DNA of 64,000 nucleotides from Allobosea sp. 117 (GCF_000702305.1 NZ_JNLC01000010.1:434001-498000); one strand, 5' to 3'. Shown: positions 56,076 to 64,000, counted from the first letter of the stretch. Numbers and translations: made by a program. The notes: a model not told the origin generated them from the letters alone.

Positions 56076-56567
56076 TCACAACTCCTTCTGCATCAGCACG
56101 AGGTCGAGCCGCTGGCCGAACTTGATGCCGATGCCGGGCATGTAGCCGCTCCGGACGAAACCGAGCCGCCCGTGCAGGGCGATGGAGGCCTCGTTGCCGG
56201 CGGTGATGCCGCCGATCATCACCTTCTTGCCGAGCCCCCGCGCCGGCTCGAACAGCGCCTCCAGCAGCATGCGGCCGAGGCCGCGCCCGCGACCCTCCCT
56301 TGCCACATAGACCGAGTGCTCGACGCTGATGCGGTAGCCCTCGAAGGGGCGGAAGTCGCCGAAGCTCGCATAGCCCAGTACCGCGCCGTCCTCGTCCGCC
56401 ACCAGCACGGGATAGGACTTCGCCTGTCGGTCGGCGAGCCACTGGGCGCGCCCCTTCAGATCGGCCGGCGTCTCGTTCCAGATCGACGTCGAGTGGAGAA
56501 CCTCGTGGTTGTAGATGGCGAGGATGGCCGGAAGGTCGGCTTCGGTGGCGGAGCGCAGCGTGATCAT
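56076..56567 (-). CDS. GNAT acetyltransferase, phosphinothricin-acetyltransferase-like
   Basis: A 163-aa GNAT enzyme of the PAT/YncA group. The acetyl-CoA loop VAREGRGRGLGRMLLEALFE contains the RGxGxG-type pattern, and SIWNETPADLKGRAQWLADR matches the substrate lid of this group. ATG 56567 is chosen as the residue before TLRSATEADLPAI. Such proteins acetylate small amines, including phosphinothricin or methionine sulfoximine in some relatives; the natural target is unknown. Confidence 0.87.
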   Translation of the reverse strand: MITLRSATEADLPAILAIYNHEVLHSTSIWNETPADLKGRAQWLADRQAKSYPVLVADEDGAVLGYASFGDFRPFEGYRISVEHSVYVAREGRGRGLGRMLLEALFEPARGLGKKVMIGGITAGNEASIALHGRLGFVRSGYMPGIGIKFGQRLDLVLMQKEL

Positions 56568-56751
56568 CCCGTCCTTCCCCTGAAGAATCGTGCGTTTGCT
56601 TTGAATTTCATAGCATTCGGGTCCTGTCTCGAAGGAAGTTGGGGACAAGCGCTGGAGTACCAGAAGGCGGTGTTGACGCCTCTGGGTTGCGCCAGCCTAA
56701 CTTCACTGCTTTATTGCTCGCAGTCGGCGCAACGGGAAACGGGGGCGCCCT

Positions 56752-57606
56752 ATGGAGACGTGGTCGTCTTTTATTGACGGCTTGGGGCGGGAAGAAAGCG
56801 TGGCAGACCCTGCCGCGTTGCTGCGTCCGGGCCTTGAACTCGAGCTTATACGGCTTCCCGCGGATGTGGGACGCCCCTTCGCTGTCGCCGTGCATCGGCG
56901 CGGCATGCTGATCGGCTATCTGCCGCGCCCGGATGCGCGGCTCGTCGCCAAGCTCATCGACCGTGGCGGCTCCGCGCGCGCTTTCGTGCTGGCTCTGCAC
57001 CGGCAGCGCTCGCTGTCCGGCACACGGCTGAAGGACATCGTCATCGAGATCGAGGCCGGCAGCGCCGATGGCTCGCCTTTGCCGCAGGCCGATCTCGCCG
57101 AGATCGCCGCGCGCAGCGCCAGTCTTCCGGTCGGCGCCCGCCGAAGCATCCTGGCGCGCAGTCCCGTCGCGGGCAGCCTTTATGCCGGCGCGCTGGTCGC
57201 GCTCGGCATCTGGGCCGTCATGCCGGCGGTGACCGGCGAGCTCGACGGAGGCCGCATCGTTCGCGCCTTGACCGCCGAGGTTCCTTCGGGCGGCGAGGGC
57301 GCGCTGCCCGAGCCGACGCTGGCACGCGTCACGGGCTTCGAGCTCCCCCAGACGGTGGAAGCACCGCTCGACCTGCCTCCGGAGCTCAGCCCGCATGCCG
57401 CGCTCGCGCTCTCGACCGAGTCGATGGGCACGATCACCGAACGTGCCGCGGCGCCCTTTGCCGGGCTGCGGCCGGCGCCCGTCATCCCGGCCTGGGCCTC
57501 GGGGGCCGCGAGCGCGCCGCGCGCGGTGCCCGTGCGCGAGAAACTCGTCGCTGCCGTGCCGCTCCCGCCGCGCCGGCCGGACGATCTGCCGACCAAGAAG
57601 CGCTGA
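56752..57606 (+). CDS. HIRAN-like domain protein with one membrane helix
   Basis: A 284-aa protein without an assigned function. Residues about 25-90 resemble a HIRAN domain, with LELIRLPADVGRPFAVAVHR, then GMLIGYLPRPDARLVAKLID, a fold found in replication-fork and repair proteins. A single hydrophobic helix follows at about 142-161 (GSLYAGALVALGIWAVMPAV) and the last 120 residues are Pro/Ala/Glu-rich and probably disordered. That layout would place HIRAN on one side of the membrane with a long tail on the other. The ribosome site (GGGGGC) is moderate. The domain call is by eye and needs a profile search. Confidence 0.65.
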   Translation: METWSSFIDGLGREESVADPAALLRPGLELELIRLPADVGRPFAVAVHRRGMLIGYLPRPDARLVAKLIDRGGSARAFVLALHRQRSLSGTRLKDIVIEIEAGSADGSPLPQADLAEIAARSASLPVGARRSILARSPVAGSLYAGALVALGIWAVMPAVTGELDGGRIVRALTAEVPSGGEGALPEPTLARVTGFELPQTVEAPLDLPPELSPHAALALSTESMGTITERAAAPFAGLRPAPVIPAWASGAASAPRAVPVREKLVAAVPLPPRRPDDLPTKKR

Positions 57607-57721
57607 ACGCCTTTTGATCCGCATTCTCTGGCAGGAGCCGCCCCGCATCCCATATCATCCGGGTGCGGGGCGACACCGCGAGCACTCCCGTCGGAGTGCC
57701 CCAGAGAGAAAGACGTCAGGG

Positions 57722-58048
57722 ATGAGTTCCACCGACCCCTTCGATCGCATGCGCTTCACGGTCAAGCGTGTGAGCGGCTGGCAGATCGCGCTGGTCGTTG
57801 CCGCGGCGCTGGCGATCGGCACCGCGCTGGCGCTCGTTGCCGCCAGCGTGTTCCTCATCGTCCTGCCGATCGTCCTCGTCAGCGGTCTCGCCTACAAGCT
57901 GTTCGGCGGCCGCAAACCGGCGCGCGCGCCCGGCGGCATCACCGTCATCGATGCCGAATACCGGGTGCTGAGCCCGGAGGAAGCGGCCCGCGAGGATGCC
58001 CGCCGTCCGCGCGTCGGGCCCGCGGGCAGTCCCTATTCGGGCCGCTGA
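57722..58048 (+). CDS. Small membrane protein of unknown function
   Basis: A 108-aa protein with one or two hydrophobic helices at about residues 20-60 (WQIALVVAAALAIGTALALV, then the stretch around VFLIVLPIVLVSGLAYKLF), a basic cytoplasmic segment GGRKPARAP and a C-terminal soluble tail with ITVIDAEYRVL. ATG 57722 begins MSSTDPFDRMRF. It converges on the ferredoxin-NADP reductase gene with an 11-bp gap. I do not recognise the family. Confidence 0.75.
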   Translation: MSSTDPFDRMRFTVKRVSGWQIALVVAAALAIGTALALVAASVFLIVLPIVLVSGLAYKLFGGRKPARAPGGITVIDAEYRVLSPEEAAREDARRPRVGPAGSPYSGR

Positions 58049-58059
58049 CAACCGCGGCC

Positions 58060-58833
58060 CTATTTCTCGACGAAGGCCTTCTCGATCACGAAGTCGCCCG
58101 GCTCGGTGGTCGAGCCTTCCTCGAAGCCGCGATCCTTCATGATCGCCCGCATGTCGTCGAGGAATTGCGGGCTCCCGCACAGCATGATCCGGTCGTCTTC
58201 CCGGTCGAGCGGCGGCAGGCCGATGTCGGTGAACAGCTTGCCCGAGGTGATCAGGTCAGTGATGCGGCCCTGATTGCGGAACGGTTCGCGCGTCACGGTC
58301 GGGTAGTAGATCAGCTTCTCCCTCACCAGCTCGCCGAAGAATTCGTTCTCCGGCAGTTCGCGGGTGATGAGGTCCTCATAGGCGAGCTCGCCCACGGTGC
58401 GCACGCCGTGCACCAGTATGACCTTCTCGTAGGTCTCATAGGTTTCCGGATCGCGGATCAGGCTGAGATAGGGCGCGAGGCCGGTGCCGGTGCCGAGCAG
58501 ATAGAGCCGCCGGCCGGGAACCAGATAGTCGACCAGCAGCGTGCCGGTCGGCTTCTTGCCGACGATGACCTCGTCGCCGACCTTGAGATGCTGCAGCCGC
58601 GAGGTGAGCGGGCCGTTCTGCACCTTGATCGAGAAGAATTCGAGCGTCTCCTCGTAATTGGCGCTGGCGATCGAATAGGCGCGCAGCAGCGGCTTGCCGT
58701 CGACCTCGAGCCCCAGCATTACGAACTGGCCGTTCTTGAAGCGCAGGGCTGGGTCGCGGGTGGTGGTGAAGGAGAACAGCGTGTCGGTCCAGTGGTGGAC
58801 GCTCAGCACCCGCTCGTGATGGAGATTGCTCAT
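58060..58833 (-). CDS. fpr: Ferredoxin--NADP(+) reductase
   Basis: A 257-aa bacterial subclass I FNR. It has the FAD-binding RAYSIASANY, NADP-binding LLGTGTGLAPYLSLIRDPET and MLCGSPQFLDDM, and ends in VEK, the short alphaproteobacterial tail (FVEK) after the FAD-stacking region. It moves electrons between NADPH and ferredoxin or flavodoxin, often in oxidative-stress defence. Confidence 0.95.
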   Translation of the reverse strand: MSNLHHERVLSVHHWTDTLFSFTTTRDPALRFKNGQFVMLGLEVDGKPLLRAYSIASANYEETLEFFSIKVQNGPLTSRLQHLKVGDEVIVGKKPTGTLLVDYLVPGRRLYLLGTGTGLAPYLSLIRDPETYETYEKVILVHGVRTVGELAYEDLITRELPENEFFGELVREKLIYYPTVTREPFRNQGRITDLITSGKLFTDIGLPPLDREDDRIMLCGSPQFLDDMRAIMKDRGFEEGSTTEPGDFVIEKAFVEK

Positions 58834-58893
58834 TTACAGGCCAATTTCGTATAATTTGGTGGAAAACCATATCCCGATGTGATTGCGAGCGGT

Positions 58894-60360
58894 TTACTGC
58901 GCAAACGGGTCGGTGTCGACCCTCGCCGCGGCGATCGGTGCGGAAGCACCGGCCGTTCGCCGCAGCCGGCCCAGCACCGCACCGGCGGCGCCGACGAGGG
59001 CGACCAGCGCCGGGAAGGCCTGCACCTCCGCGCTCTTCGATCCGGCGAGAAGCTCCAGATTGCCGATGACGAGGCCGAGGCAGACGGCAAGGCCCACGGC
59101 TGCGACCGCCGGCGCCACCAGCCGGCTGAACGGCCCGGTATCGCCGCCGATCATCGCCGCCCTTCGGTGGAAGAAGGCGATGACGGCGAGGGCGACGAGG
59201 ATCTGCAGCGCCAGCATGGCGATGGTGCCGAGCGCGCTCATCCACGAGAAGACGATGGCGAACGGGTCCTGACGCGCCAGCGCGAAGGCGGCGATGATGG
59301 CGACTGCGGCGGCGCTCTGCGCCAGCCCGGCGTCGGCCGGCGAGCCATGGACGGGATCGATCCGCGCCAGGCGGCGGGAGGCGATCCCGGCACGTCCGAG
59401 CGCGAAGAGATAGCGGCTGATGGCACTGTGGAAGGAGAGGGCGCAGGCGAACAGGCTGAGGATCAGCAGCAGCTCCATGGCCCGCGCCGCGAAGGGGCCG
59501 AGCAGCGCCCGCGCCGGCCCGATATAGAGCCCGGTCGGATCGGTGCGGGCGGCCTCGACCACCGATCCGATGCCGTGGAACTGCTCGATCGCCCAGCTCG
59601 AGCCCGCATAGAGCAGCGTGATCAGGCCGACCGCCGCATAGGTGGCGCGGGCGACGTCGCGGCGCGGCCGGCGCGCTTCCTCGCCGAATATGGCGGAGGC
59701 TTCGAAGCCGATGAAGCTCGCCACCACGAACACCATCGCCGCGCCGAGGCCGTGGGCGAACACGTTCTCCGGTCGGAATGGCGCGGCCGTCAGACCTTCA
59801 GGTCCGCGCGCCGCCACGATCGCGATCGCCAGCGCGGCGAGCACGGCGATCTCGCAGATCAGGCAGACGCCCAGCACCCGCCCGCTGAAGCGCACATTGC
59901 GCCGTCCGCACAGATGCACGACGGCGGCGGCCGCGATCGCACAGCCCCACCACGGCAGGCCGAGGCCCGCTCCGGCGAGCGCCTCGCTCGCGAACAGCCC
60001 GAACAGCGCGTAGACCGCCGCCTGAACGGACTGGTAGGCGAGAATGGCGAGAAAGGCCCCGGCGACGCCCGCCGTCGGCCCCAGCCCGAGCCCGATATAG
60101 GCGTAGAAGGCTCCCGCATCGGCCACATGCCGGCTCATCGCGGTTACGCCGGCGGCGAAGACGAGATAGAGCGCGCCGGCGAGCAGATAGGCGCCCGGCA
60201 CGCCGATGCCGTTGCCATAGGCGAAGGCGCCGGGCGAACCGCCGACCACGGCCGTCAGCGGGGCCGCCGCCGCGACCACGAAGAACACGATATGCAGGAC
60301 GCCGAGCGAACCGGCCCTCAGGCGGTCCGGCGGTCTCAAATCCTGGTTCATGAGCGTCAT
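58894..60360 (-). CDS. APC-superfamily amino acid/amine permease
   Basis: A 488-aa transporter with about 12-14 hydrophobic helices. The N-terminal LHIVFFVVAAAAPLTAVVGG and the FIGFEASAIFGEEARRPRRD segment are APC signatures, the latter carrying the conserved Phe/Gly-Glu unwound region. ATG 60360 (MTLMNQDL) is taken; ATG 60351 is equally possible. It stands alone next to fpr. Substrate unknown, most likely an amino acid or amine. Confidence 0.87.
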   Translation of the reverse strand: MTLMNQDLRPPDRLRAGSLGVLHIVFFVVAAAAPLTAVVGGSPGAFAYGNGIGVPGAYLLAGALYLVFAAGVTAMSRHVADAGAFYAYIGLGLGPTAGVAGAFLAILAYQSVQAAVYALFGLFASEALAGAGLGLPWWGCAIAAAAVVHLCGRRNVRFSGRVLGVCLICEIAVLAALAIAIVAARGPEGLTAAPFRPENVFAHGLGAAMVFVVASFIGFEASAIFGEEARRPRRDVARATYAAVGLITLLYAGSSWAIEQFHGIGSVVEAARTDPTGLYIGPARALLGPFAARAMELLLILSLFACALSFHSAISRYLFALGRAGIASRRLARIDPVHGSPADAGLAQSAAAVAIIAAFALARQDPFAIVFSWMSALGTIAMLALQILVALAVIAFFHRRAAMIGGDTGPFSRLVAPAVAAVGLAVCLGLVIGNLELLAGSKSAEVQAFPALVALVGAAGAVLGRLRRTAGASAPIAAARVDTDPFAQ

Positions 60361-60529
60361 CCCGGCGTGCGAGGTGCTCCCGTTCCGGAATAGCGGCTTT
60401 CGGGTGAGCGGCGCCATGCGGCACTCGCGCCACAGGGGGCCGCTGTGCGACCATGTCGCGCCTCTAGGGCCCCTTCCGATCGGGTGGATCACCTGATCGA
60501 TAAGAAAGGGCTCTCGATTCAACAGGCTG

Positions 60530-60581
60530 GAGCATTTTCCGATCGCGAAAGTCGATCAACTTTCGCGATCGGAAAATGCTC
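60530..60581. repeat. Perfect 23-bp inverted repeat, GAGCATTTTCC element
   Basis: The arms at 60530-60552 and 60559-60581 are exact reverse complements, beginning GAGCATTTTCC and ending GGAAAATGCTC, with a six-base loop CGATCA. The left arm contains the internal palindrome TCGCGA. Elements with this GAGCATTTTC edge are dispersed in many Rhizobiales chromosomes. It lies just before a VOC gene start and would fold strongly in RNA and possibly in single-stranded DNA. Confidence 0.85.
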
Positions 60582-60611
60582 GAATCCACCTCGCCATGGA
60601 CAGGGGGCTGC

Positions 60612-61022
60612 ATGTTCAGCCACATCATTCTCGGCGCCCGCGACCTCGATCTCCTGGCGCGCTTCTATGATGCGGTGCTCGCGCCGCTCGGGCTGGAACG
60701 GGGGCCGCTGGAGGAAGGCGGCGATGGCGGGCCGCCGGGCATATTATGGCAGGTGCCGGGCCGCCGCTGGCCGCAGTTCTGGGTCCAGCTCCCCTTCAAC
60801 GGCCTGCCGGCGACCTGGGGAAACGGCACGCAGGTGAGCTTTGCCGCGCCCTCGCCGGCGGCAGTCGATGCCGCTTGGCGGGCGATGCTCGACGGTGGCG
60901 GGACGGACGAGGGTGCGCCGGGCCTCAGGCCGCAATACGGGCCGGACTATTACGGCGCCTATGGCCGCGATCCGGAGGGCAACAAGCTCTGCTTCGTGCA
61001 CGCCAACGACCTGCCGGCCTAA
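60612..61022 (+). CDS. VOC/glyoxalase-bleomycin resistance family protein
   Basis: A 136-aa single-module VOC protein. It opens FSHIILGARDLDLLARFYDA, has the middle strand QVSFAAPSPAAVDAAW and ends in RDPEGNKLCFVH, the standard betaalpha-beta-beta-beta pattern with probable metal ligands His4 and the late Glu. ATG 60612 follows CAGGGGG. Members of this family act on small lactones or aldehydes or bind drugs; no specific role can be told. The 23-bp inverted repeat lies directly upstream. Confidence 0.88.
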   Translation: MFSHIILGARDLDLLARFYDAVLAPLGLERGPLEEGGDGGPPGILWQVPGRRWPQFWVQLPFNGLPATWGNGTQVSFAAPSPAAVDAAWRAMLDGGGTDEGAPGLRPQYGPDYYGAYGRDPEGNKLCFVHANDLPA

Positions 61023-61034
61023 CCGGCGGCGTTG

Positions 61035-62522
61035 CTAGTTTCGAGACGCTTCCACCTGCATGGCGCCGAAGGCCCGCTTGGCGCGGTACATCTCGAGGTC
61101 GGCGCGCTTGACGACGGATTCCAGCCGCTCGCCCGGCTCGCTGGTCGCCATGCCCATGGAAAGGCTGAGCGCGATGGCGGAGTAGAACTGGTTGTTCACC
61201 TCCACCAGCTTCTCGATGCTCTCCATCATGGCGAGGCCGCCGGCCGCGTCGGTGCCGGGCAGCAGCAGGGCGAACTCGTCGCCGCCGATGCGGGCGGCGC
61301 AGTTCGACTTGTCGAGCGCCTTGGCGATCACCTCGCCGGCGCGGCGCAGCAGCCCGTCGCCGGCCGCGTGACCGAGTTGGTCGTTCACCGGCTTGAGGTT
61401 GTTGAGGTCGATCATCACCACGGTGACGGGGAAGGGGCCCTTGCGCTCCAGCCGGTTGAGCTCGTCGACATAGAAGGAGCGGTTGTAGAGCTTGGTCAGC
61501 ACGTCGTGCTTGCCGAGATATTCGAGATAGGCCTCGGCGCGCTTGCGGGCGGTGATGTCGGTGAGCGCCACCTGCACCAGCGACCAGTCGTGCTCGCGCC
61601 CCGGCAGCACCGAGAATTGCAGGTGGACATGCAGTTCCTCGCCGCCGAGCGCGTAGTTCACCACCTCGCGCTGCTGGAACAGCTTGCCGTTCCACAGGTC
61701 GATGAGCTGCTCGCGGAAATGTCTCTGCATGTCGTCGCGGAACACGTCCGGCAGGTTGTTGAGCAGCGTCGCCTTGTCCGGCGCGCCGAACATCTCCAGC
61801 GTATGGCGGTTCACGTCGATGACGCGGATCTCGCTCATGCACCTCAGCACGAATTCGGGATGCACGTCGGTGAAGACGCGCAGATCCTCGATGCCGCGCA
61901 TGCGGACGTCGTCGAGGAGCGCCTTGACGGTGGAGAAGTCCTCGACCCACAGCGAGACCGGCGAGTTCTCGAACAGGCCGCGCGCATAGGCCTCCGCCTG
62001 CGCGATCTGCCGGCGCGACGTCTCGCGTTCGGTGACATCCTCGACGGCGAGCAGCACGCGTTCCCAGCTCTCCTCATAGCCGGGCAGCACGGTTCCCTGG
62101 AGCTGGATGTCCAGCCGGCGTCCGGAGAGCGTGTAGTTGACGGTGTTGCTGAAGAACTGCCGGCGCCCGTCCCAGAGCTGGGAGAGCTCCTCGATATGGG
62201 TCTTCAGCATGTCGTCGCGGAACACCCGCGGCAGATTGGCGATGAGATGGTCGAGGTCGCTCGCCTCGAAGAGGGTGAGCGTCTTGCGGTTGGCGCGGAT
62301 GAGGCGGATGCGCTGGGAGCACTGACGCACGCGGTCGGGGGCGTCGCGCAGATAGTCGCGCAGCGAGGTCACGCCGGCGGAGCGCCATTCCTCGAACAGC
62401 GCCTTCACGTCGCTGAAGTCCTCGAGCCACAACGAGACCGGCGCGAGTTCGAACATCTCGATCTCATCGCGCAGCTCGGTTTCGATCGGGCCGAGTACCG
62501 ACCCTTCGTTCAGGTTGAGCAT
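61035..62522 (-). CDS. Diguanylate cyclase with two PAS-like sensory repeats
   Basis: A 495-aa signalling enzyme that should make c-di-GMP. Two similar sensor modules follow each other: APVSLWLEDFSDVKALFEEW and SPVSLWVEDFSTVKALLDDV open the repeats, and both contain a PRVFRDDM/PDVFRDDM segment, so they arose by duplication. A GGDEF domain follows with the intact signature at 413-417. The residues five positions before it (DKSN) do not match the RxxD product-inhibition site, so feedback is probably absent. No transmembrane helix is seen, suggesting a cytosolic sensor. Confidence 0.93.
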   Translation of the reverse strand: MLNLNEGSVLGPIETELRDEIEMFELAPVSLWLEDFSDVKALFEEWRSAGVTSLRDYLRDAPDRVRQCSQRIRLIRANRKTLTLFEASDLDHLIANLPRVFRDDMLKTHIEELSQLWDGRRQFFSNTVNYTLSGRRLDIQLQGTVLPGYEESWERVLLAVEDVTERETSRRQIAQAEAYARGLFENSPVSLWVEDFSTVKALLDDVRMRGIEDLRVFTDVHPEFVLRCMSEIRVIDVNRHTLEMFGAPDKATLLNNLPDVFRDDMQRHFREQLIDLWNGKLFQQREVVNYALGGEELHVHLQFSVLPGREHDWSLVQVALTDITARKRAEAYLEYLGKHDVLTKLYNRSFYVDELNRLERKGPFPVTVVMIDLNNLKPVNDQLGHAAGDGLLRRAGEVIAKALDKSNCAARIGGDEFALLLPGTDAAGGLAMMESIEKLVEVNNQFYSAIALSLSMGMATSEPGERLESVVKRADLEMYRAKRAFGAMQVEASRN

Positions 62523-62627
62523 GCTCGCCTTCGGTCAGTCACGTGCGGACTCATGCCAGTTTATACGCGTGAAAGCTAATCATGCGTAAGTGGCGCGCGC
62601 GTACTGCCATTGCGCGGTCCGTTAGGC

Positions 62628-62700
62628 TAGAGCAATTCCGCACGGAGCAAGCGGTTCGGGTGGAAACGTGCTCAGTTCATTGAACCGGGAGCATTTCCTT
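62628..62700. repeat. Second GAGCA-type dispersed element (degenerate)
   Basis: This stretch has the layout of the same Rhizobiales element family: TAGAGCAATTCC at the left edge, a GCGGTTCGGGTGGAAA interior and GGGAGCATTTCCTTT at the right edge. The inner GGTTC and GAACC are complementary. The arms are imperfect, unlike the copy at 60530-60581. It lies upstream of the 30-residue peptide gene. Confidence 0.5.
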
Positions 62701-62790
62701 TCAATCGATGCCGATCCGATCGGGACATATCTGGAATGCGCCGGGATTGCCCCATGACGGGGCACCAGAGGTTGCGCTAAGGGGGCACTC

Positions 62791-62883
62791 ATGACGATGC
62801 ACGATTTCACGGCGAAACACTGGATCACGGCGGCGGTCATCATCCTCGTGGCGGTGGGCGCCTTCCTGTTCAGTTGGACCTGA
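62791..62883 (+). CDS. Very small membrane peptide, 30 residues
   Basis: ATG 62791 follows AAGGGGGC at good spacing and gives MTMHDFTAKHWITAAVIILV plus ten more mostly hydrophobic residues ending in SWT, then TGA. The first ten residues are hydrophilic and the rest form one membrane helix. Size and layout fit the many single-helix stress or regulatory peptides of bacteria, but I do not recognise this one. The ribosome site and codon choice make it more likely real than chance. Confidence 0.5.
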   Translation: MTMHDFTAKHWITAAVIILVAVGAFLFSWT

Positions 62884-63006
62884 GGGGTCGACCGGAATGT
62901 GAACGAGGGCTTCTGGCTATCGTCACATTCCTCGCCTATGTCACGCTGCGCTGCCCTTGCGGCCGGCTGATCGACGGCCGCGCGGCCGCTCCGTCAGGTC
63001 AAGAGG

Positions 63007-63768
63007 ATGTCCGACCAGATCGAAACCCTGCCTTCCGCCCGGCCCCCCAACGAAGCGTCCGACTCCACCGGCGACGCGCCGCATCGGCACGCGGCCGGCG
63101 GCGAGTCCGCGGACGATGGTGCGACCCGTGGCGAGGCGTCGGCGTGGGACATGGCGGACGACGATGCGGCGACCCGGCTCTCGGACATTCTGCTCGGCAT
63201 CGCCAATGACGAGGAGCGCGAGCGCATCGCCATCGGCGATCTGGTGAACGCCATGCGCGAGCGTGCTTTTGGCCCGCTCATGTTCATCTTCGCGCTACCG
63301 AATGTGCTGCCCACGCCGCCGGGCACGTCGGCTGTGCTCGGCGCGCCGCTGGTCTTCCTGGCTGCGCAGCTCGCCTTCGGACTCAATCCGTGGCTCCCGC
63401 GCGTGATCGCGGAGCGCTCGATCGCGCGCAACGACTTCGCCGGCTTCATCAACAAGGCCGCCCCCTGGCTCGCCAAGGCCGAGAGCCTGCTGCGTCCCCG
63501 TCTCGGAAGGCTGGCGCATCCGCCGGCGGAATATGCGGTGGGATTCGTCTGCCTGGTGCTTGCGGCGGTGCTGGTGCTGCCGATTCCGCTCGGCAACATG
63601 CTTCCCGCGCTCGCCATCTGCATCCTGTCGCTCGGCATATTGGAGCGCGACGGCCTGTGGATCGTGGCCGGCACGGCGCTCGCCTTCGCCTCGCTCGGAA
63701 TCGTCTGGGGCGTGATCTGGGGTCTGGTGAAGGCCGGGCTCTATCTGCTCACCAGCCTGATCGGCTGA
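63007..63768 (+). CDS. exoD: ExoD-like exopolysaccharide synthesis protein
   Basis: A 253-aa membrane protein. After a hydrophilic, acidic N-terminal region of about 60 residues comes the ExoD core: LSDILLGIANDEERERIAIG, then RAFGPLMFIFALPNVLPTPP and the GAPLVFLAAQLAFGLNPWLP segment. Three or four helices follow. ExoD is needed for exopolysaccharide production and alkali tolerance in rhizobia. ATG 63007 lies in AGAGGATG, a weak but usable ribosome site. The acidic extension is longer than I recall for the family. Confidence 0.9.
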   Translation: MSDQIETLPSARPPNEASDSTGDAPHRHAAGGESADDGATRGEASAWDMADDDAATRLSDILLGIANDEERERIAIGDLVNAMRERAFGPLMFIFALPNVLPTPPGTSAVLGAPLVFLAAQLAFGLNPWLPRVIAERSIARNDFAGFINKAAPWLAKAESLLRPRLGRLAHPPAEYAVGFVCLVLAAVLVLPIPLGNMLPALAICILSLGILERDGLWIVAGTALAFASLGIVWGVIWGLVKAGLYLLTSLIG

Positions 63769-63784
63769 GAAGGTTCTTCCCGCG

Positions 63785-63991
63785 TCAATAGGCTGCCTGC
63801 GCCTGTTCGAGGGCGCGGGTCAGCATGGACAGGCATTCGTCGGCCTGCCGGCGGCCGGCCTCGTCGCCCCCCAGCCGGCGGGCGATGTCGCGCAGATCGC
63901 GGATGGCGACGTCGACGGCGGTCATCAGATCGATCTCGGGTGTCAGATCCTCGTCGCGGGACCGGCAGGGGAAGGGAATCACATTCGACAT
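63785..63991 (-). CDS. Small soluble protein of unknown function
   Basis: A 68-aa protein with the opening MSNVIPFPCRSRDEDLTPEI and a helical remainder (MTAVDVAIRDLRDIARRLGG, then ADECLSMLTRALEQAQAAY). MSNV(I/V)PFP starts are seen on several small Rhizobiales proteins, which favours a real gene. It converges on exoD with a 16-bp gap and its start lies 9 bp from the right edge, so its control region is outside the window. Function unknown. Confidence 0.65.
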   Translation of the reverse strand: MSNVIPFPCRSRDEDLTPEIDLMTAVDVAIRDLRDIARRLGGDEAGRRQADECLSMLTRALEQAQAAY

Positions 63992-64000
63992 TGCACAACT

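Overview
The window is about 68% GC by eye, tightly packed, and reads as the chromosome of a metabolically versatile alphaproteobacterium of the order Rhizobiales (Hyphomicrobiales). The best evidence for this is the block pckA / chvI-chvG / short hprK / EIIA-Man / HPr / ahcY (47501-55989), which is a classic alphaproteobacterial arrangement. Supporting signs are ExoD, the density of solute-binding-protein transport systems, and dispersed GAGCATTTTCC palindromes of a type common in Rhizobiales. A Xanthobacteraceae-like genus is my guess, not something the sequence proves.

Layout. 1-225: the C-terminal end of a TRAP transporter binding protein, closed by a strong hairpin. 664-8643: a tripartite tricarboxylate transporter set (TctC, TctB, TctA), an IclR regulator, a DapA-family lyase/dehydratase, a second TctC and split DhaK/DhaL kinase subunits. 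Four copies of one pseudo-palindrome (TCCCRYA-N-TRYGGGA type) lie in front of both TctC genes and the DapA-like gene, which defines a likely IclR regulon. 8849-9652: a polysaccharide pyruvyl transferase homologue. 9697-16744: a sugar-type ABC operon plus class III aminotransferase, divergent from a ROK repressor, with a 42-codon relic of a PfkB sugar kinase at its end. 16765-25071: a second sugar-type ABC system, divided around a DeoR regulator, which also carries an APH-type small-molecule kinase and a GlpA/GlpB-like pair of flavoproteins. I read it as an uptake, phosphorylation and oxidation pathway of unknown substrate. 25090-26821: a divergent SDR/LysR pair; the SDR lacks the YxxxK catalytic motif. 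26932-37895: an amide-compound locus with two paralogous amidases, a complete Dpp/Opp-type ABC transporter, a GntR/UTRA regulator and an AtzE-like amidase with an AtzG-like small partner. Two nearly identical promoter/operator modules drive its two transcription units.

The rest is mostly housekeeping. 38175-46945: a Kef-type K+/H+ antiporter, a DUF924 protein, a YbaK deacylase, two TPM-domain proteins with LemA, an AmpG-like permease, recR and an NhaD-like antiporter. 46968-55989: a DUF3016 gene overlapping pckA, a HugZ-like protein, the ChvI/ChvG system with its nitrogen/carbon PTS phosphorelay, and ahcY behind a perfect palindrome resembling a SahR site. 56076-63991: a GNAT acetyltransferase, a HIRAN-like membrane protein, ferredoxin-NADP reductase, an APC permease, a VOC protein, a diguanylate cyclase with duplicated PAS-like domains, a 30-residue membrane peptide, ExoD and a small conserved-looking protein at the right edge.

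No tRNA, rRNA, insertion sequence, prophage or CRISPR array was seen. Functions rest on recognising motifs and gene order by reading; no database search was run. Substrates of the transport systems are inferences.
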